Assembly: GCA_021736505.1 (NCBI GenBank)
Contig: JAIPFU010000034.1
Span: 1-12,678, forward strand
Origin: Spirochaetia bacterium
GTDB taxonomy: Bacteria > Spirochaetota > Spirochaetia > PWKH01
Length of the DNA stretch: 12,678 nucleotides
Reading direction: 5' to 3'
Shown here piece by piece: positions 1-7,587 of this stretch; the first letter of the stretch is position 1; every line of letters starts with the position of its first letter. The position numbers were made by a program, and so were the translations under genes. Under the pieces are notes generated by a model. It was not told where the DNA came from, ran no database searches, and was given only the letters and a program-made list of their open reading frames with translations.

Positions 1-13
1 AAAGAGTAGCGTC

Positions 14-241
14 ATGACTGAAGGTGTAATGATCGTATTCATCGTTATCGGACTTCCCGTTATCTGCGGGACATTGCTGGCCATGAACAAAAGCAGCAGG
101 AAGTCCAAGGGTAAGAAGGATGATACGGTGAAGGATGACGAGGCACAAATTATCGATGAGATATACTGGGGCCTTAAAGATCTTAATCACCGTATAGAAA
201 ATTTAGAAGCAATTGTGTTCAAGAATGATAAGGGAGAATAA
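14..241 (+). CDS. pspB: PspB-like envelope stress protein
   Basis: This is a 75-residue protein, the usual size of PspB. It has one N-terminal membrane helix at about residues 5-24 (VMIVFIVIGLPVICGTLLAM), a basic linker (SSRKSKGKK), and a C-terminal segment with coiled-coil character at about 45-68 (WGLKDLNHRIENLEAIV). That is the PspB layout: an inner-membrane anchor with a cytoplasmic helix that partners PspC and, in enterobacteria, relieves PspA inhibition of PspF. The next gene is PspC-like and starts 1 nt after this stop, so the two are co-transcribed and probably translationally coupled. pspA would be expected just left of the window, but this cannot be seen. The start at 14 is the first in-frame ATG. 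A second ATG at 29 is possible and the upstream sequence is too short to judge. Family assignment rests on length, topology and neighbour; primary sequence similarity is weak. Confidence 0.75.
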   Translation: MTEGVMIVFIVIGLPVICGTLLAMNKSSRKSKGKKDDTVKDDEAQIIDEIYWGLKDLNHRIENLEAIVFKNDKGE

Positions 242-242
242 G

Positions 243-656
243 ATGATGGCGGCATATTATGGACGTAAATTATACAGATCAAAACATGGTGAGCTTTTTG
301 GTGTCTGCCAGGGACTAGCGGACTGGAGAGACCTCCCGGTGGGACCAATCAGGTTAATTGTTATTCTTCTTGCAGTATTTTCAGGTTTCATACCGATCCT
401 GCTGCTCTATGTACTTGCAGCCTTGATTTTACCGGTGGAACCGGGATATCAGGATAGAAGATCTGATTTTTATGATGACAATATTGGATCACGATATAAG
501 AACAGCAGAAGAAAAACAGCAGAAGATTTGAAAGAGGAATTCGAAAACTTAAAATCAAAAGTTTCAGGCATGGAAAGCAAGGTTTTCGATGAGGAACGCG
601 GTAAGAATAAGGATAAAGAAAAAGAGTGGGAAGAGCGTTTCAAAAAAGGCGATTAA
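243..656 (+). CDS. pspC: PspC domain protein
   Basis: This is a 137-residue protein with an N-terminal PspC domain at about residues 4-66. It opens with the typical motif KLYRSKHGELFGVCQGLADW, followed by a hydrophobic helix pair (IRLIVILLAVFSGFIPILLL / YVLAALILPVEP). The C-terminal half is charged and predicted to be helical or coiled coil (EDLKEEFENLKSKVSGMESK), ending in a Lys/Glu-rich tail. PspC proteins are inner-membrane sensors or effectors of envelope stress working with PspB and PspA. The start at 243 is chosen because AGGGAG at 231-236 lies 6 nt upstream. The in-frame TTG at 213 has no ribosome site and would overlap pspB. The ATG at 246 is a close alternative. A strong terminator follows at 768-795, which ends the psp transcript here. 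Confidence 0.9.
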   Translation: MMAAYYGRKLYRSKHGELFGVCQGLADWRDLPVGPIRLIVILLAVFSGFIPILLLYVLAALILPVEPGYQDRRSDFYDDNIGSRYKNSRRKTAEDLKEEFENLKSKVSGMESKVFDEERGKNKDKEKEWEERFKKGD

Positions 657-723
657 TTAGGGCTGTTTACTAGCTTTCTGCTTATTGTTTGCTGGCTTTT
701 TGTTAAAGGCAAATTGCACTAGG

Positions 724-749
724 CTTGCTATAGGCGCTTGCTATAGGCG
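724..749 (+). repeat. 13-bp tandem duplication in psp 3' region
   Basis: The 13-mer CTTGCTATAGGCG occurs twice head to tail (724-736 and 737-749), between the pspC stop and its terminator. It looks like a small slippage duplication in untranslated DNA. No function is apparent. Confidence 0.8.
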
Positions 750-767
750 AAACAGAGAAGCCTTCCG

Positions 768-795
768 CCCTGCCGATCAATCGGCAGGGTTTTTT
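768..795 (+). terminator. Rho-independent terminator of psp operon
   Basis: A perfect 9-bp stem CCCTGCCGA (768-776) / TCGGCAGGG (781-789) with a 4-nt loop TCAA is followed at once by six T. It lies 112 nt after the pspC stop, on the same strand, and separates the psp genes from the DUF4097 gene at 919. Confidence 0.92.
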
Positions 796-851
796 AAGCC
801 TTGCTTGATTTATTACCACATATGTTATGACCCATCAGTCGTAAGCTTTAT

Positions 852-878
852 TTGGATATTAATCATGTATGAGATAAT
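852..878 (+). promoter_or_regulatory. Weak candidate promoter for DUF4097 gene
   Basis: TTGGAT (852-857) and GATAAT (873-878) are separated by 15 nt, downstream of the psp terminator and about 40 nt upstream of the ATG at 919. The spacing is shorter than the ideal 17 nt, so this is tentative. Some promoter is needed here because the preceding terminator is strong. Confidence 0.3.
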
Positions 879-918
879 TTACATAAGTTATATTAGTTAA
901 CATAAGAGGAATCCTGAA

Positions 919-1824
919 ATGAATAATAGCATGCGAAAACTGCTAATTGTCGTTGTTGCCTTTCTTCTGGTACTCTCACTCATTCCAAGATTTTCAATTT
1001 TCTCCCTCTGGGGTTTTTGGAATGAGAAAAGCATTTCCACTGAAAGAGAGTCATCAGTGAAAGGGAATGACACTGTTAGCATTAAGAGCATTACTGCAGA
1101 TATAATTATAAACTATAGAGAAGACAGCATTACCAGTGACCGTTTGGTCGCTACTTTGACAGGTGAAGCAAATCATTCTGTCAGCTTGGATATGAACGAA
1201 AGGGCAGATGGAATTGATATTGAGGTTATGGAAAAGAGAGGGAGCTTTCTATTCAATAATCTCCGGACACATGATCTACAGCTCAATCTTACATTGCCTG
1301 AAAGCTTTCACGGTTCTCTTACCGCAGAGTCGGTATCCGGAAACCTCCAGCTTGGATTGCTGGATCTTGATTCTTTGAAAATGGAAACAGTTTCTGGAAC
1401 GATATCTGCTCCTGATATTATAAGTGACCACTTAGTCATAAAAACTATCTCCAGCGATCTCCGCATTGATACCATCCATGCTGCAAATACGGATATCAGC
1501 ACTACCAGCGGAGATATTCATCTTGGAAATCTAAGCGCTGGGGCAGTTCAAGTTAAGTCAGTTTCCGGCAATCTGTCCGTCACGACACAAGAGGAACTGC
1601 AGAAAGATATGACTTTGAAGTCAGTATCAGGAGATATTCTCCTGCAATTGCCGGTCCAGAGCAGCATCAATCTGCGCTGCAATTCCGTTTCAGGAGACTG
1701 CACGACAAGACTTCCCCTGGAAAACCGCTCTTCCTCGGACAATTCCTTAAGCGGCACCCTCGGCAGCGGCCAGCATACGGTCAGCTTGAAAACAACTTCG
1801 GGGAACATTCATACTACTCAGTAA
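919..1824 (+). CDS. Membrane-anchored DUF4097 'toastrack' protein
   Basis: This 301-residue protein has a single hydrophobic N-terminal helix (about 6-24) and a long extracytoplasmic region. It is built of short beta-strand repeats marked by a recurring [S/T]-x-S-G turn: SVSGN (138), TVSGT (157), TTSGD (195), SVSGN (214), SVSGD (235), SVSGD (256) and TTSGN (291), with a degenerate TISSD at 176. This is the signature of DUF4097/putative-adhesin beta-solenoid proteins, the 'toastrack' family that includes LiaG of the Bacillus Lia operon. The position directly after pspBC fits the known association of toastrack proteins with Psp/Lia envelope-stress systems. The start at 919 has AGAGGA at 905-910, 8 nt upstream. 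An ATG at 931 is an alternative. The helix lacks a clear cleavage site, so it is probably an anchor. No enzymatic role is expected; it may bind envelope components or partner PspC (inference). Confidence 0.82.
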   Translation: MNNSMRKLLIVVVAFLLVLSLIPRFSIFSLWGFWNEKSISTERESSVKGNDTVSIKSITADIIINYREDSITSDRLVATLTGEANHSVSLDMNERADGIDIEVMEKRGSFLFNNLRTHDLQLNLTLPESFHGSLTAESVSGNLQLGLLDLDSLKMETVSGTISAPDIISDHLVIKTISSDLRIDTIHAANTDISTTSGDIHLGNLSAGAVQVKSVSGNLSVTTQEELQKDMTLKSVSGDILLQLPVQSSINLRCNSVSGDCTTRLPLENRSSSDNSLSGTLGSGQHTVSLKTTSGNIHTTQ

Positions 1825-1935
1825 GTTTTAAAGTGTAAAAAAGTATTTTATAACAGACCTGCATAATTACAAGATTCCTAGAGAATTTGACCAATGCTTT
1901 ATCTTTGATGTTGATTTATATTTTGTCCATATAGA

Positions 1936-1995
1936 CGAAAAAAAAGACTATTCTTTTGCTTACTATCTGTTAACTCTTGAGAATAGTCTTTTTCG
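1936..1995. terminator. Bidirectional terminator between convergent genes
   Basis: A perfect 14-bp inverted repeat runs AAAAAGACTATTCT (1941-1954) / AGAATAGTCTTTTT (1980-1993) with a 25-nt loop. The arm ends supply a U-run for plus transcripts (1989-1993) and, through the A8 tract at 1938-1945, for minus transcripts. It sits between the convergent DUF4097 gene (stop 1824) and the GntR regulator (stop 2037), where a shared terminator is expected. The loop is longer than usual. The rest of 1825-2036 shows nothing else. Confidence 0.65.
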
Positions 1996-2036
1996 GATAA
2001 TAATTACTATTTCTTTTCAGTTAAATGATTGTTCAA

Positions 2037-2732
2037 CTATTTTTTATCAACTGAGTTACGATTTCTTTGCCATGCCTTACTGTGATCTTCAACTGCCTTC
2101 ATAGCTTTTTCATAGTCTTTTTCCATTATAGCCTCATGCATAACACGATGTTCTTGATATCCGAGGTCTGAATTAATAGTCGGTGCAAAAAGATCTACTA
2201 CAAAACTATACATATTATCTACAATATTATTGTGAGTCATCTTTCCCATAAGCCTGTGATATTTTAAATCAATTTGGTCTGCTGTCTTACGGTCTTTTGA
2301 GTTGGTTTCTTCTGCTTTATCAAATTCAATCATACACTCAGATAATTTCTGTAAATCCTTCTCGGTAGCGTTTTTAATAATTAGACGAACAACCTCTTTC
2401 TCCATCATTTCTCTAACTTCAATGAGTTCATCATAATCACCATTTGAAACAAGAATTCTAAACAATAGTGGATCAAAAATCTTCTTATTGCTTGCATTGC
2501 TAATGTATGTACCAGCTCCCCTGCGAATATCAATGACTCCGAAAGCTGAAAGAATTTTCATAGCTTCTCGAATTGAGCCACGACTTACTTTAAGCTGCTC
2601 AGCTAAAACCGACTCACTTGGAATCATATCACCAGGACACAATTGCTTTTCAATTAGTAAGCCTTTAATCTTTTCAATAACAGTATCAACTGCAGATATT
2701 CGGGGTTCTTCTATAGCAAATAAGTTTTCCAA
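2037..2732 (-). CDS. GntR-family (FadR/FCD) transcriptional regulator
   Basis: This is a 231-residue one-component regulator. The N-terminal winged helix-turn-helix covers about 13-79, with the GntR signature PSESVLAEQLKVSRGSIREA and the wing GVIDIRRGAGTYI. The C-terminal all-helical FCD ligand domain covers about 95-225. The FCD metal-site residues are present: D155-x3-H159 (DLKYH), H195 (EHRVM) and H217 (EDHSK). It therefore probably uses a metal to bind a carboxylate effector, as FCD proteins commonly do. The start is TTG at 2732, supported by AAGGG at 2739-2743 with 6-nt spacing; no in-frame ATG is better placed. The gene lies downstream of dctM on the same strand with its own promoter in the 177-nt gap. 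The usual role of such a neighbour is control of the adjacent TRAP catabolic operon, probably repression relieved by the substrate (inference). Confidence 0.93.
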   Translation of the reverse strand: MENLFAIEEPRISAVDTVIEKIKGLLIEKQLCPGDMIPSESVLAEQLKVSRGSIREAMKILSAFGVIDIRRGAGTYISNASNKKIFDPLLFRILVSNGDYDELIEVREMMEKEVVRLIIKNATEKDLQKLSECMIEFDKAEETNSKDRKTADQIDLKYHRLMGKMTHNNIVDNMYSFVVDLFAPTINSDLGYQEHRVMHEAIMEKDYEKAMKAVEDHSKAWQRNRNSVDKK

Positions 2733-2750
2733 TGTATGCCCTTCATTTAC

Positions 2751-2769
2751 ACAAATATTTCAAATTTGT
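2751..2769. promoter_or_regulatory. Inverted repeat, possible autoregulatory operator
   Basis: ACAAAT (2751-2756) and ATTTGT (2764-2769) form perfect 6-bp arms around 7 nt. They lie between the predicted promoter and the ribosome site of the GntR gene, a position suited to autoregulation. The motif does not match the palindrome upstream of the TRAP operon beyond CAAA/TTTG. The sequence is AT-rich, so chance is a real alternative. Confidence 0.3.
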
Positions 2770-2787
2770 TCTCATCATGATAGTTTT

Positions 2788-2816
2788 ATAATATTGTATA
2801 TTACTAAAAAAATCAA
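2788..2816 (-). promoter_or_regulatory. Predicted sigma70 promoter of the GntR gene
   Basis: On the minus strand, TTGATT (2816-2811) and TATTAT (2793-2788) are separated by exactly 17 nt. The -10 box is about 55 nt upstream of the TTG start. This gives the regulator its own transcript in addition to any readthrough from dctM. No strong hairpin terminator is seen between dctM and this promoter, only a small CCTG/CAGG stem near 2840-2850 without a T-run. Confidence 0.5.
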
Positions 2817-2909
2817 TTGACTAGCCATGATACGTACATCCTGTTGCAGGAAAAAGCACTTTCATTATTATTAACAATAAAAAACGTAACATCAAAAAAG
2901 CATTACACA

Positions 2910-4193
2910 TTATTTAAAAATAAAGTCTGGAAGAAATGTTGATAGTACTGGAAAAATCGTAATAATAAGAAGCGATACAATCAAAGGAATAAAAAACGGT
3001 ATTATTTTCCTAATAATCCGCTCAACAGGCTCCTTTGCTACATTACTGACCATATAGAGACTCATTCCAACAGGAGGAGTCAGCAACCCAACCATAAGAT
3101 TCAGGACAACAACTATACCTAAATGTATTGGGTCAACACCAGCAGCTATTAAACCGGGATAAATTATTGGGGTCATTACTAAAATCGCTGCTATAGTATC
3201 CATAATCATACCCACAATTAGAAGAATAAAATTAACCATAAGAAGAAGTATAATTGGCTCCTGACTGATAGAATTCAGCAAGCCAGCCATTTGTGCAGGA
3301 ATTTGTTCTACTGTCAAAGTCCATGCAAAGACAGAAGCACATCCTACAACAAAAAGAATAACAGCAGAAGAATGTATAGTCTCCAATGCCATATTAAATA
3401 TCTGCTTGATAGTCAGCTCCCGATACACAACAACACCCAGGAAAATTGAATATCCTACTGTTACAGCAGCTACCTCTGTAGGACTGAACCATCCCGAAAG
3501 CAAACCGCCAATTAGTAATAACGGTGTAATCAATGCAGGAAAAGCTGATTTTATATTCATAAGAATTTCTTTTACGGTATACCTTTCCTTATCTTTTGGG
3601 TAATCTTTTTTATGCGCTGTCCATGTTACAACAACCATAAGAGAAATCGTTATAATAAGTGAAGGTATAATACCAGCGAGAAGTAACTGCACACCAGAAA
3701 CCTCAGCTACAGTAGCAAATATTATCAGAGGAATAGAAGGAGGAAAAATCGGACCAATAGTAGCTGATGCAGCTGTTATGGTTGCGGCATCAGCCCCATC
3801 ATATCCTTGATCCTTCATTGCTTTTATCTCTATATTGCCCAGTCCTCCAATATCTGCTAAAGCTGCTCCTGAAATACCTGAGAAGATAAGACTCGCGAGA
3901 ATATTAACATGAGCTAAGCCTCCTTTCCTATGCCCGACAAGCATCCTTGCAAATACAAATAGCCTATTGGTAATCCCAGAAGTATTCATTAAATTCCCGG
4001 CAAAAATAAATACAGGTACGGCAACAAGGGGAAAAGAATTTAATGCGTTTGGAAGTCTTTGTGCAAGAACAGATATTGGAAATATGTCTGATGTTAAAAA
4101 ATAGATAATGGCTGAAACACCCATTCCAAAAGCTACCGGAATACCCAATAAAGTAAGTAATAAGAAAAGTAATATTATCATTCCTCCAGTCAT
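2910..4193 (-). CDS. dctM: TRAP transporter large permease (DctM-type)
   Basis: This 427-residue, very hydrophobic protein has the normal length and about a dozen membrane segments expected of the 12-TM DctM subunit. The DctM/IT-superfamily landmarks are all present: FSGISGAALADIGGLG (about 104-119), ATIGPIFPPSIPLI (about 144-157), FSPTEVAAV in the middle loop and NLMVGLLTPPVGMSLY near the C terminus. It forms the sodium-coupled translocation channel with DctQ and receives substrate from the periplasmic DctP. The start ATG at 4193 overlaps the dctQ stop by 4 nt (ATGA). A G-rich ribosome site (GGGGGA) lies about 5 nt upstream inside dctQ. The full length is intact with no internal stop. Substrate cannot be read from this subunit. 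Confidence 0.96.
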   Translation of the reverse strand: MTGGMIILLFLLLTLLGIPVAFGMGVSAIIYFLTSDIFPISVLAQRLPNALNSFPLVAVPVFIFAGNLMNTSGITNRLFVFARMLVGHRKGGLAHVNILASLIFSGISGAALADIGGLGNIEIKAMKDQGYDGADAATITAASATIGPIFPPSIPLIIFATVAEVSGVQLLLAGIIPSLIITISLMVVVTWTAHKKDYPKDKERYTVKEILMNIKSAFPALITPLLLIGGLLSGWFSPTEVAAVTVGYSIFLGVVVYRELTIKQIFNMALETIHSSAVILFVVGCASVFAWTLTVEQIPAQMAGLLNSISQEPIILLLMVNFILLIVGMIMDTIAAILVMTPIIYPGLIAAGVDPIHLGIVVVLNLMVGLLTPPVGMSLYMVSNVAKEPVERIIRKIIPFFIPLIVSLLIITIFPVLSTFLPDFIFK

Positions 4194-4654
4194 TCTTTCC
4201 CCCAGAAACGTAGTATAGTGATTAATTTACATATTCCGACAACAACTCCTGTAAATGCTCCAATGAGTCCGGCAAGAAAGAACCACTGATTCTGCATATT
4301 CAAAGAAGGAGTACAAACATCACCCATATATCTGATAAAATTATAATGGCTGAAAATATAAAACACATAAAAAAAAGTAATGCATAAAACAGAAAAGAGC
4401 TTCGTGAATTTATTATACTTTGAAGGAACAAAAGTTTTCACAAAATAATCTAATTTAACATGTTCATCCCTGCTGAAAATGACAGGGGACAGAATTAGAA
4501 CCATAGAAAGTAGTAAATATCTTGCCATCTCCTCAGACCAAACAAAACCCCAGCCCAAACTATTTCTTAGAATCACCTGCACAATTATAAGCAAAGAAAG
4601 CAGTATTAGAATTATGGCAGATATATGCTCAAAAAAACTTAAGATCTTCTTCAT
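4190..4654 (-). CDS. dctQ: TRAP transporter small permease (DctQ-type)
   Basis: This protein of about 154 residues has four predicted membrane helices, as in DctQ. The conserved DctQ motif WSEEMARYLL follows the first helix, and DEHVKLDYF follows the second. It pairs with DctM to form the membrane part of a TRAP transporter. Two starts are possible. The ATG at 4663 (adding MRT) has AAGGA (4669-4665) only 1 nt upstream. The ATG at 4654 has the same site at 10 nt, so 4654 is preferred. The stop overlaps the dctM start by 4 nt. The 100-nt gap to dctP holds a terminator-like hairpin, so the permease genes are probably expressed below the binding protein. Confidence 0.94.
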   Translation of the reverse strand: MKKILSFFEHISAIILILLSLLIIVQVILRNSLGWGFVWSEEMARYLLLSMVLILSPVIFSRDEHVKLDYFVKTFVPSKYNKFTKLFSVLCITFFYVFYIFSHYNFIRYMGDVCTPSLNMQNQWFFLAGLIGAFTGVVVGICKLITILRFWGKE

Positions 4655-4682
4655 TGTTCTCATATCCTTATCAGTGACTACT

Positions 4683-4727
4683 AAAAAACAGCCCCAAATG
4701 TGTTAACAAATACATTGGAGCTGTTTT
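4683..4727 (-). terminator. Intra-operon hairpin/attenuator between dctP and dctQ
   Basis: Read on the minus strand downstream of dctP, AAAACAGC (4727-4720) pairs with GCTGTTTT (4692-4685). The stem continues through imperfect CC/GG, AA/TT and TGT/ACA pairs. A U-tract of six follows (4688-4683, partly paired). It has the form of an intrinsic terminator but lies inside an otherwise continuous TRAP operon. The likely effect is partial termination, giving more DctP than DctQM, and/or protection of the dctP mRNA 3' end. Confidence 0.7.
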
Positions 4728-4766
4728 CAGTTTTTTAACACATCATTCTAATATTATTTTCAGTTA

Positions 4767-5777
4767 CTATTCTATCTGAGAAATAATATCATACATATCA
4801 CCGTACATATCACTGAAATTTTGATTCACATATTCTTTTACACGGCTTCTGAATTTCTCAACCTGCAGGCCCTCAGATTCTGTAATAACTGTCATACCAG
4901 CATCCTTAAGTAATTCAATGTTCTCCGCCTCACCAAGCTTCGTAAGATTAGTAGCCCATTCTGCTGTCTCTTCTGCTGCTTCCATTATCTGATCTCTCTG
5001 TTCCTGAGTTAAACTCTTCCATACGCTTTCATTAGCAACAACACATTCAGCACCCATGATATGACCAGTAAGCATCATATGAGACTGAACATCCTGCATA
5101 TTATTCGAATAAATAGTGTTCGGCGGATTTTCCTGTCCATCAGCAGTACCTGTTGCTAACGCAGTTGGTAGTTCTGCAAAATCTATTGGAGTAGCTATAG
5201 CTCCCATACCATTAACTGCAGCCATATATATTGGAAAAGGAATTGCACGAATTTTCATTCCCTTCAAATCAGCTGGTTCATAGACAGCCTCATTCGCTGT
5301 CAACTGGCGAGTACCAAAGTAAAAATTGTATATATTCCTTACATTCCTTTCATCTATAAGACCTTTATTCAGTTTCTGCATAATAGGAGAATCCACATCG
5401 GTAACGCGCATAAGATGATCTACACTCTTGTACAGATACGGTGTATCAAGAACCGCATAGTCAGAGTATAATGATCCAATACCTGCCATAGTATTGTGGT
5501 GAAATGCTACAGTACCATTGGAAACCATTTCTGCCATTTCCTGCAGTGTTCCAAGCTGAGATGAAGGATATACTTTAATGACAACTGAACCATTTGTCTT
5601 CTCTTTTACTAGATCAGCAAAATAAACAGCCTGCTTTCCAGCAACACTTCCAGGTGCATTCATGTGGGCATAAATCAGCTGACTTTTCGATTTAGAACCG
5701 CTCTCATTCTGTCCTTCAGCAAAAATACTTCCTGCAGTTAAACAAAGCAGCAGTACAGCAATAACAACCTTTTTCAT
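4767..5777 (-). CDS. dctP: TRAP transporter substrate-binding protein (DctP-type)
   Basis: This 336-residue periplasmic binding protein has a signal peptide at 1-20 (MKKVVIAVLLLCLTAGSIFA) cleaved before EGQNES; there is no lipobox Cys. The mature part has the DctP fold markers: FADLVKEKTNGSVVIKVYPS with SSQLGTLQEMAEMV (about 53-86), DLKGMKIRAIP, in which R177 is the conserved Arg that salt-bridges a substrate carboxylate, and TADGQENPPNTIY (about 211-223). The ligand is therefore expected to be an organic acid (family knowledge); which one is not visible. The ATG at 5777 has AAGGAG at 5791-5786 with 8-nt spacing, and the ribosome site lies inside the end of the transketolase C gene. The two genes are 2 nt apart, so transport and catabolism are tightly coupled. 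Confidence 0.96.
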   Translation of the reverse strand: MKKVVIAVLLLCLTAGSIFAEGQNESGSKSKSQLIYAHMNAPGSVAGKQAVYFADLVKEKTNGSVVIKVYPSSQLGTLQEMAEMVSNGTVAFHHNTMAGIGSLYSDYAVLDTPYLYKSVDHLMRVTDVDSPIMQKLNKGLIDERNVRNIYNFYFGTRQLTANEAVYEPADLKGMKIRAIPFPIYMAAVNGMGAIATPIDFAELPTALATGTADGQENPPNTIYSNNMQDVQSHMMLTGHIMGAECVVANESVWKSLTQEQRDQIMEAAEETAEWATNLTKLGEAENIELLKDAGMTVITESEGLQVEKFRSRVKEYVNQNFSDMYGDMYDIISQIE

Positions 5778-5779
5778 AA

Positions 5780-6757
5780 TTACAACTCCTTATATATTTT
5801 TTTATTTTCTAAGGCTTTTTTAGCCTTTTTCACAATTTCTTCTGCAGTGATGCCGTATTTTTGGAACAATTCTTCCGATGTGCCGGATTCAGGAAAAACA
5901 TCCTGTATACCGACCATTTGCATCGGAACATTCGGCCCCTGCACATTCACTTCAGCAACTGCGCTGCCAAGACCTCCTATAACCGTATGGTCTTCAACAG
6001 TAACAACCGCAGAAGCTGTATTCAATAAATTTATTAGTTCTTCAACAGGTAATGGTTTCAAAGTAGAAATTTCAACAGCTTTCACTTTATAACCAAGATT
6101 TTTCAGCATAATACAAGCTTTCTCCAGTATAGGCAAAACAAAGCCGCACCCAACTAGGAGTATTTCATCCCCATAATCCTTTAGTTCCCTAATTTTATGA
6201 AATTCAAATGGGGTGGAGATATCATGATACAATGGTTCTTTACCACTTCCTGTTCGTACATAAACAGGACCAGGAATATCTACTGCCTTTAAAATTGCTT
6301 TTTTTACTTGTCCAGCATCAGAAGGTACCAGGATAGTCATACCTGGCATTGTTCGAAGAATACCAATATCCTCACACCCTTGGTGTGAGACACCTTCTCG
6401 TTCACCTGACCCCATCCCGCCATTTGCTCCTACAATAACCATATCTAAATTTGAATAACATACAATGGAACGCAACTGCTCACAAGCACGCATCGAAGCA
6501 AATACGGAATATGTAACATAGATAGGCTTAATACCAGTTGAAGAAAGTCCTGCAGAACAATCTACAGCAGCCTGTTCCGAAATACCCATTTCAATAACTC
6601 TATCAGGATATTTTTTTGCAAAATCCTGCGCTTTAATTACTCCTACTGAATCGCTTGAGACTAAGACTACTGATTCATCCCTCTCTGCAATTTCCAGCAA
6701 TGCATCAGTTACAGCTCTTCTGCTGCTTGTGTTCACATTCGCTTTTAAGCTCTTCAT
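5780..6757 (-). CDS. Transketolase, C-terminal subunit (split enzyme)
   Basis: This 325-residue protein has the pyrimidine-binding (Pyr) and C-terminal domains of transketolase. The Pyr domain contains VIEMGISEQ, with E61 as the conserved Glu that activates the thiamine diphosphate aminopyrimidine. It then has GANGGMGSGEREGVSHQGCEDIG (about 110-132), the conserved His loop of this subfamily, and LRTMPGMTILVPSDAGQ. The C-terminal domain (about 195-315) has VEDHTVIGGLGSAVAE. With the N-terminal half encoded directly upstream (4-nt ATGA overlap at 6754-6757), it forms a two-gene transketolase. Such pairs are common in carbohydrate or sugar-acid operons and act on dedicated ketose or ketose-like donors as well as in the pentose phosphate pathway. 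The substrate is not predictable; co-location with a carboxylate TRAP system argues for a specialised role. Confidence 0.95.
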   Translation of the reverse strand: MKSLKANVNTSSRRAVTDALLEIAERDESVVLVSSDSVGVIKAQDFAKKYPDRVIEMGISEQAAVDCSAGLSSTGIKPIYVTYSVFASMRACEQLRSIVCYSNLDMVIVGANGGMGSGEREGVSHQGCEDIGILRTMPGMTILVPSDAGQVKKAILKAVDIPGPVYVRTGSGKEPLYHDISTPFEFHKIRELKDYGDEILLVGCGFVLPILEKACIMLKNLGYKVKAVEISTLKPLPVEELINLLNTASAVVTVEDHTVIGGLGSAVAEVNVQGPNVPMQMVGIQDVFPESGTSEELFQKYGITAEEIVKKAKKALENKKIYKEL

Positions 6758-7587
6758 TCTGCAGCCTCCTGTGATAATATTTCTCGTGCCTGCTTCATCT
6801 GAATTTCAGTGGGAACTCGTTTATGCCAGCTGTTATCATTTTCCATAAATGAAAGTCCCTTTCCTTTTGTCGTTGAGCATATTATCATTGAAGGTTTATT
6901 TTTCTGTTTACCTGCATCCTCAGATGCTGAAATAATTTCCTGAAAGCTATGTCCGTCAATTTCGTATGTATTCCAGCCGAATGCATTGAACTTTTCATAA
7001 AATGACGTAAGGCCACTTATATTCTCTACAGTACCACCACTCTGCCAACAATTATTGTCAAGAAAAACAATCAAATTAGCTAGGCCAAGATGGGACGCTG
7101 CAATAATTGATTCCCACACAATCCCTTCATTTGTTTCTCCATCTCCAAGCACGGTATAGACCTTAGCGCCTAAGCCCTGCATTTGAAGACCTTTAGCCGT
7201 ACCTATCGCAGTAGCTAATCCATTACCCAAACTGCCAGTTGTTGCATCATTTCCAGGGGTTTTTCCCATAAGTGGATGTCCCTGAAGACGAGAATCAATT
7301 TTTCTCAAAGTCCTCAACTCGTCTTTTGCAAAAAAACCTCTATATGCAAGGGCAGCATACAGCATTGAACATGCATGGCCCTTAGATAAAAAGAATCTGT
7401 CACGTTCTTTCATTGAAGGTCTTTCAGGATCAATTCTGAGAATCCCTCCAAAATATAGGGCTGTGATGATTTCAGCGACAGAAAAACAAGGACCTGGATG
7501 ACCATCTTTAACATCATAAACCATTTCCAGCACTTCTAGCCGTAAAGCGGCAGCAGTGCGTTTGAGCTCATTTATGCTATAACTCAT
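6754..7587 (-). CDS. Transketolase, N-terminal subunit (split enzyme)
   Basis: This 277-residue thiamine diphosphate-binding half has the cofactor motif GDG (148-150, LGDGETNEG) extending to NN (178-179, LDNNCWQ). Transketolase His positions are visible: H30 (DGHPG), H71 (LSKGHACSMLY) and H104 (LQGHP). TTGSLGNGLATAIGTAKG (about 117-133) and TKGKGLSFMENDNSWHKR (about 240-257) are also characteristic. Its length is typical for the N subunit of split transketolases. It overlaps the racemase-like gene upstream (ATG at 7587 within the stop, 4 nt) and the C subunit downstream by 4 nt. The three enzymes are therefore translationally coupled and probably made in fixed ratio. All key residues are intact. 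Confidence 0.96.
   Translation of the reverse strand: MSYSINELKRTAAALRLEVLEMVYDVKDGHPGPCFSVAEIITALYFGGILRIDPERPSMKERDRFFLSKGHACSMLYAALAYRGFFAKDELRTLRKIDSRLQGHPLMGKTPGNDATTGSLGNGLATAIGTAKGLQMQGLGAKVYTVLGDGETNEGIVWESIIAASHLGLANLIVFLDNNCWQSGGTVENISGLTSFYEKFNAFGWNTYEIDGHSFQEIISASEDAGKQKNKPSMIICSTTKGKGLSFMENDNSWHKRVPTEIQMKQAREILSQEAAE

Noticed and set aside
213..242. TTG start extending pspC by 10 codons
   Set aside because: It overlaps pspB and lacks a ribosome site, whereas the ATG at 243 has AGGGAG at 6 nt.
685..900. Plus-strand ORF of 71 codons
   Set aside because: It runs through the psp terminator and a 13-bp tandem repeat, has no ribosome site and resembles no protein.
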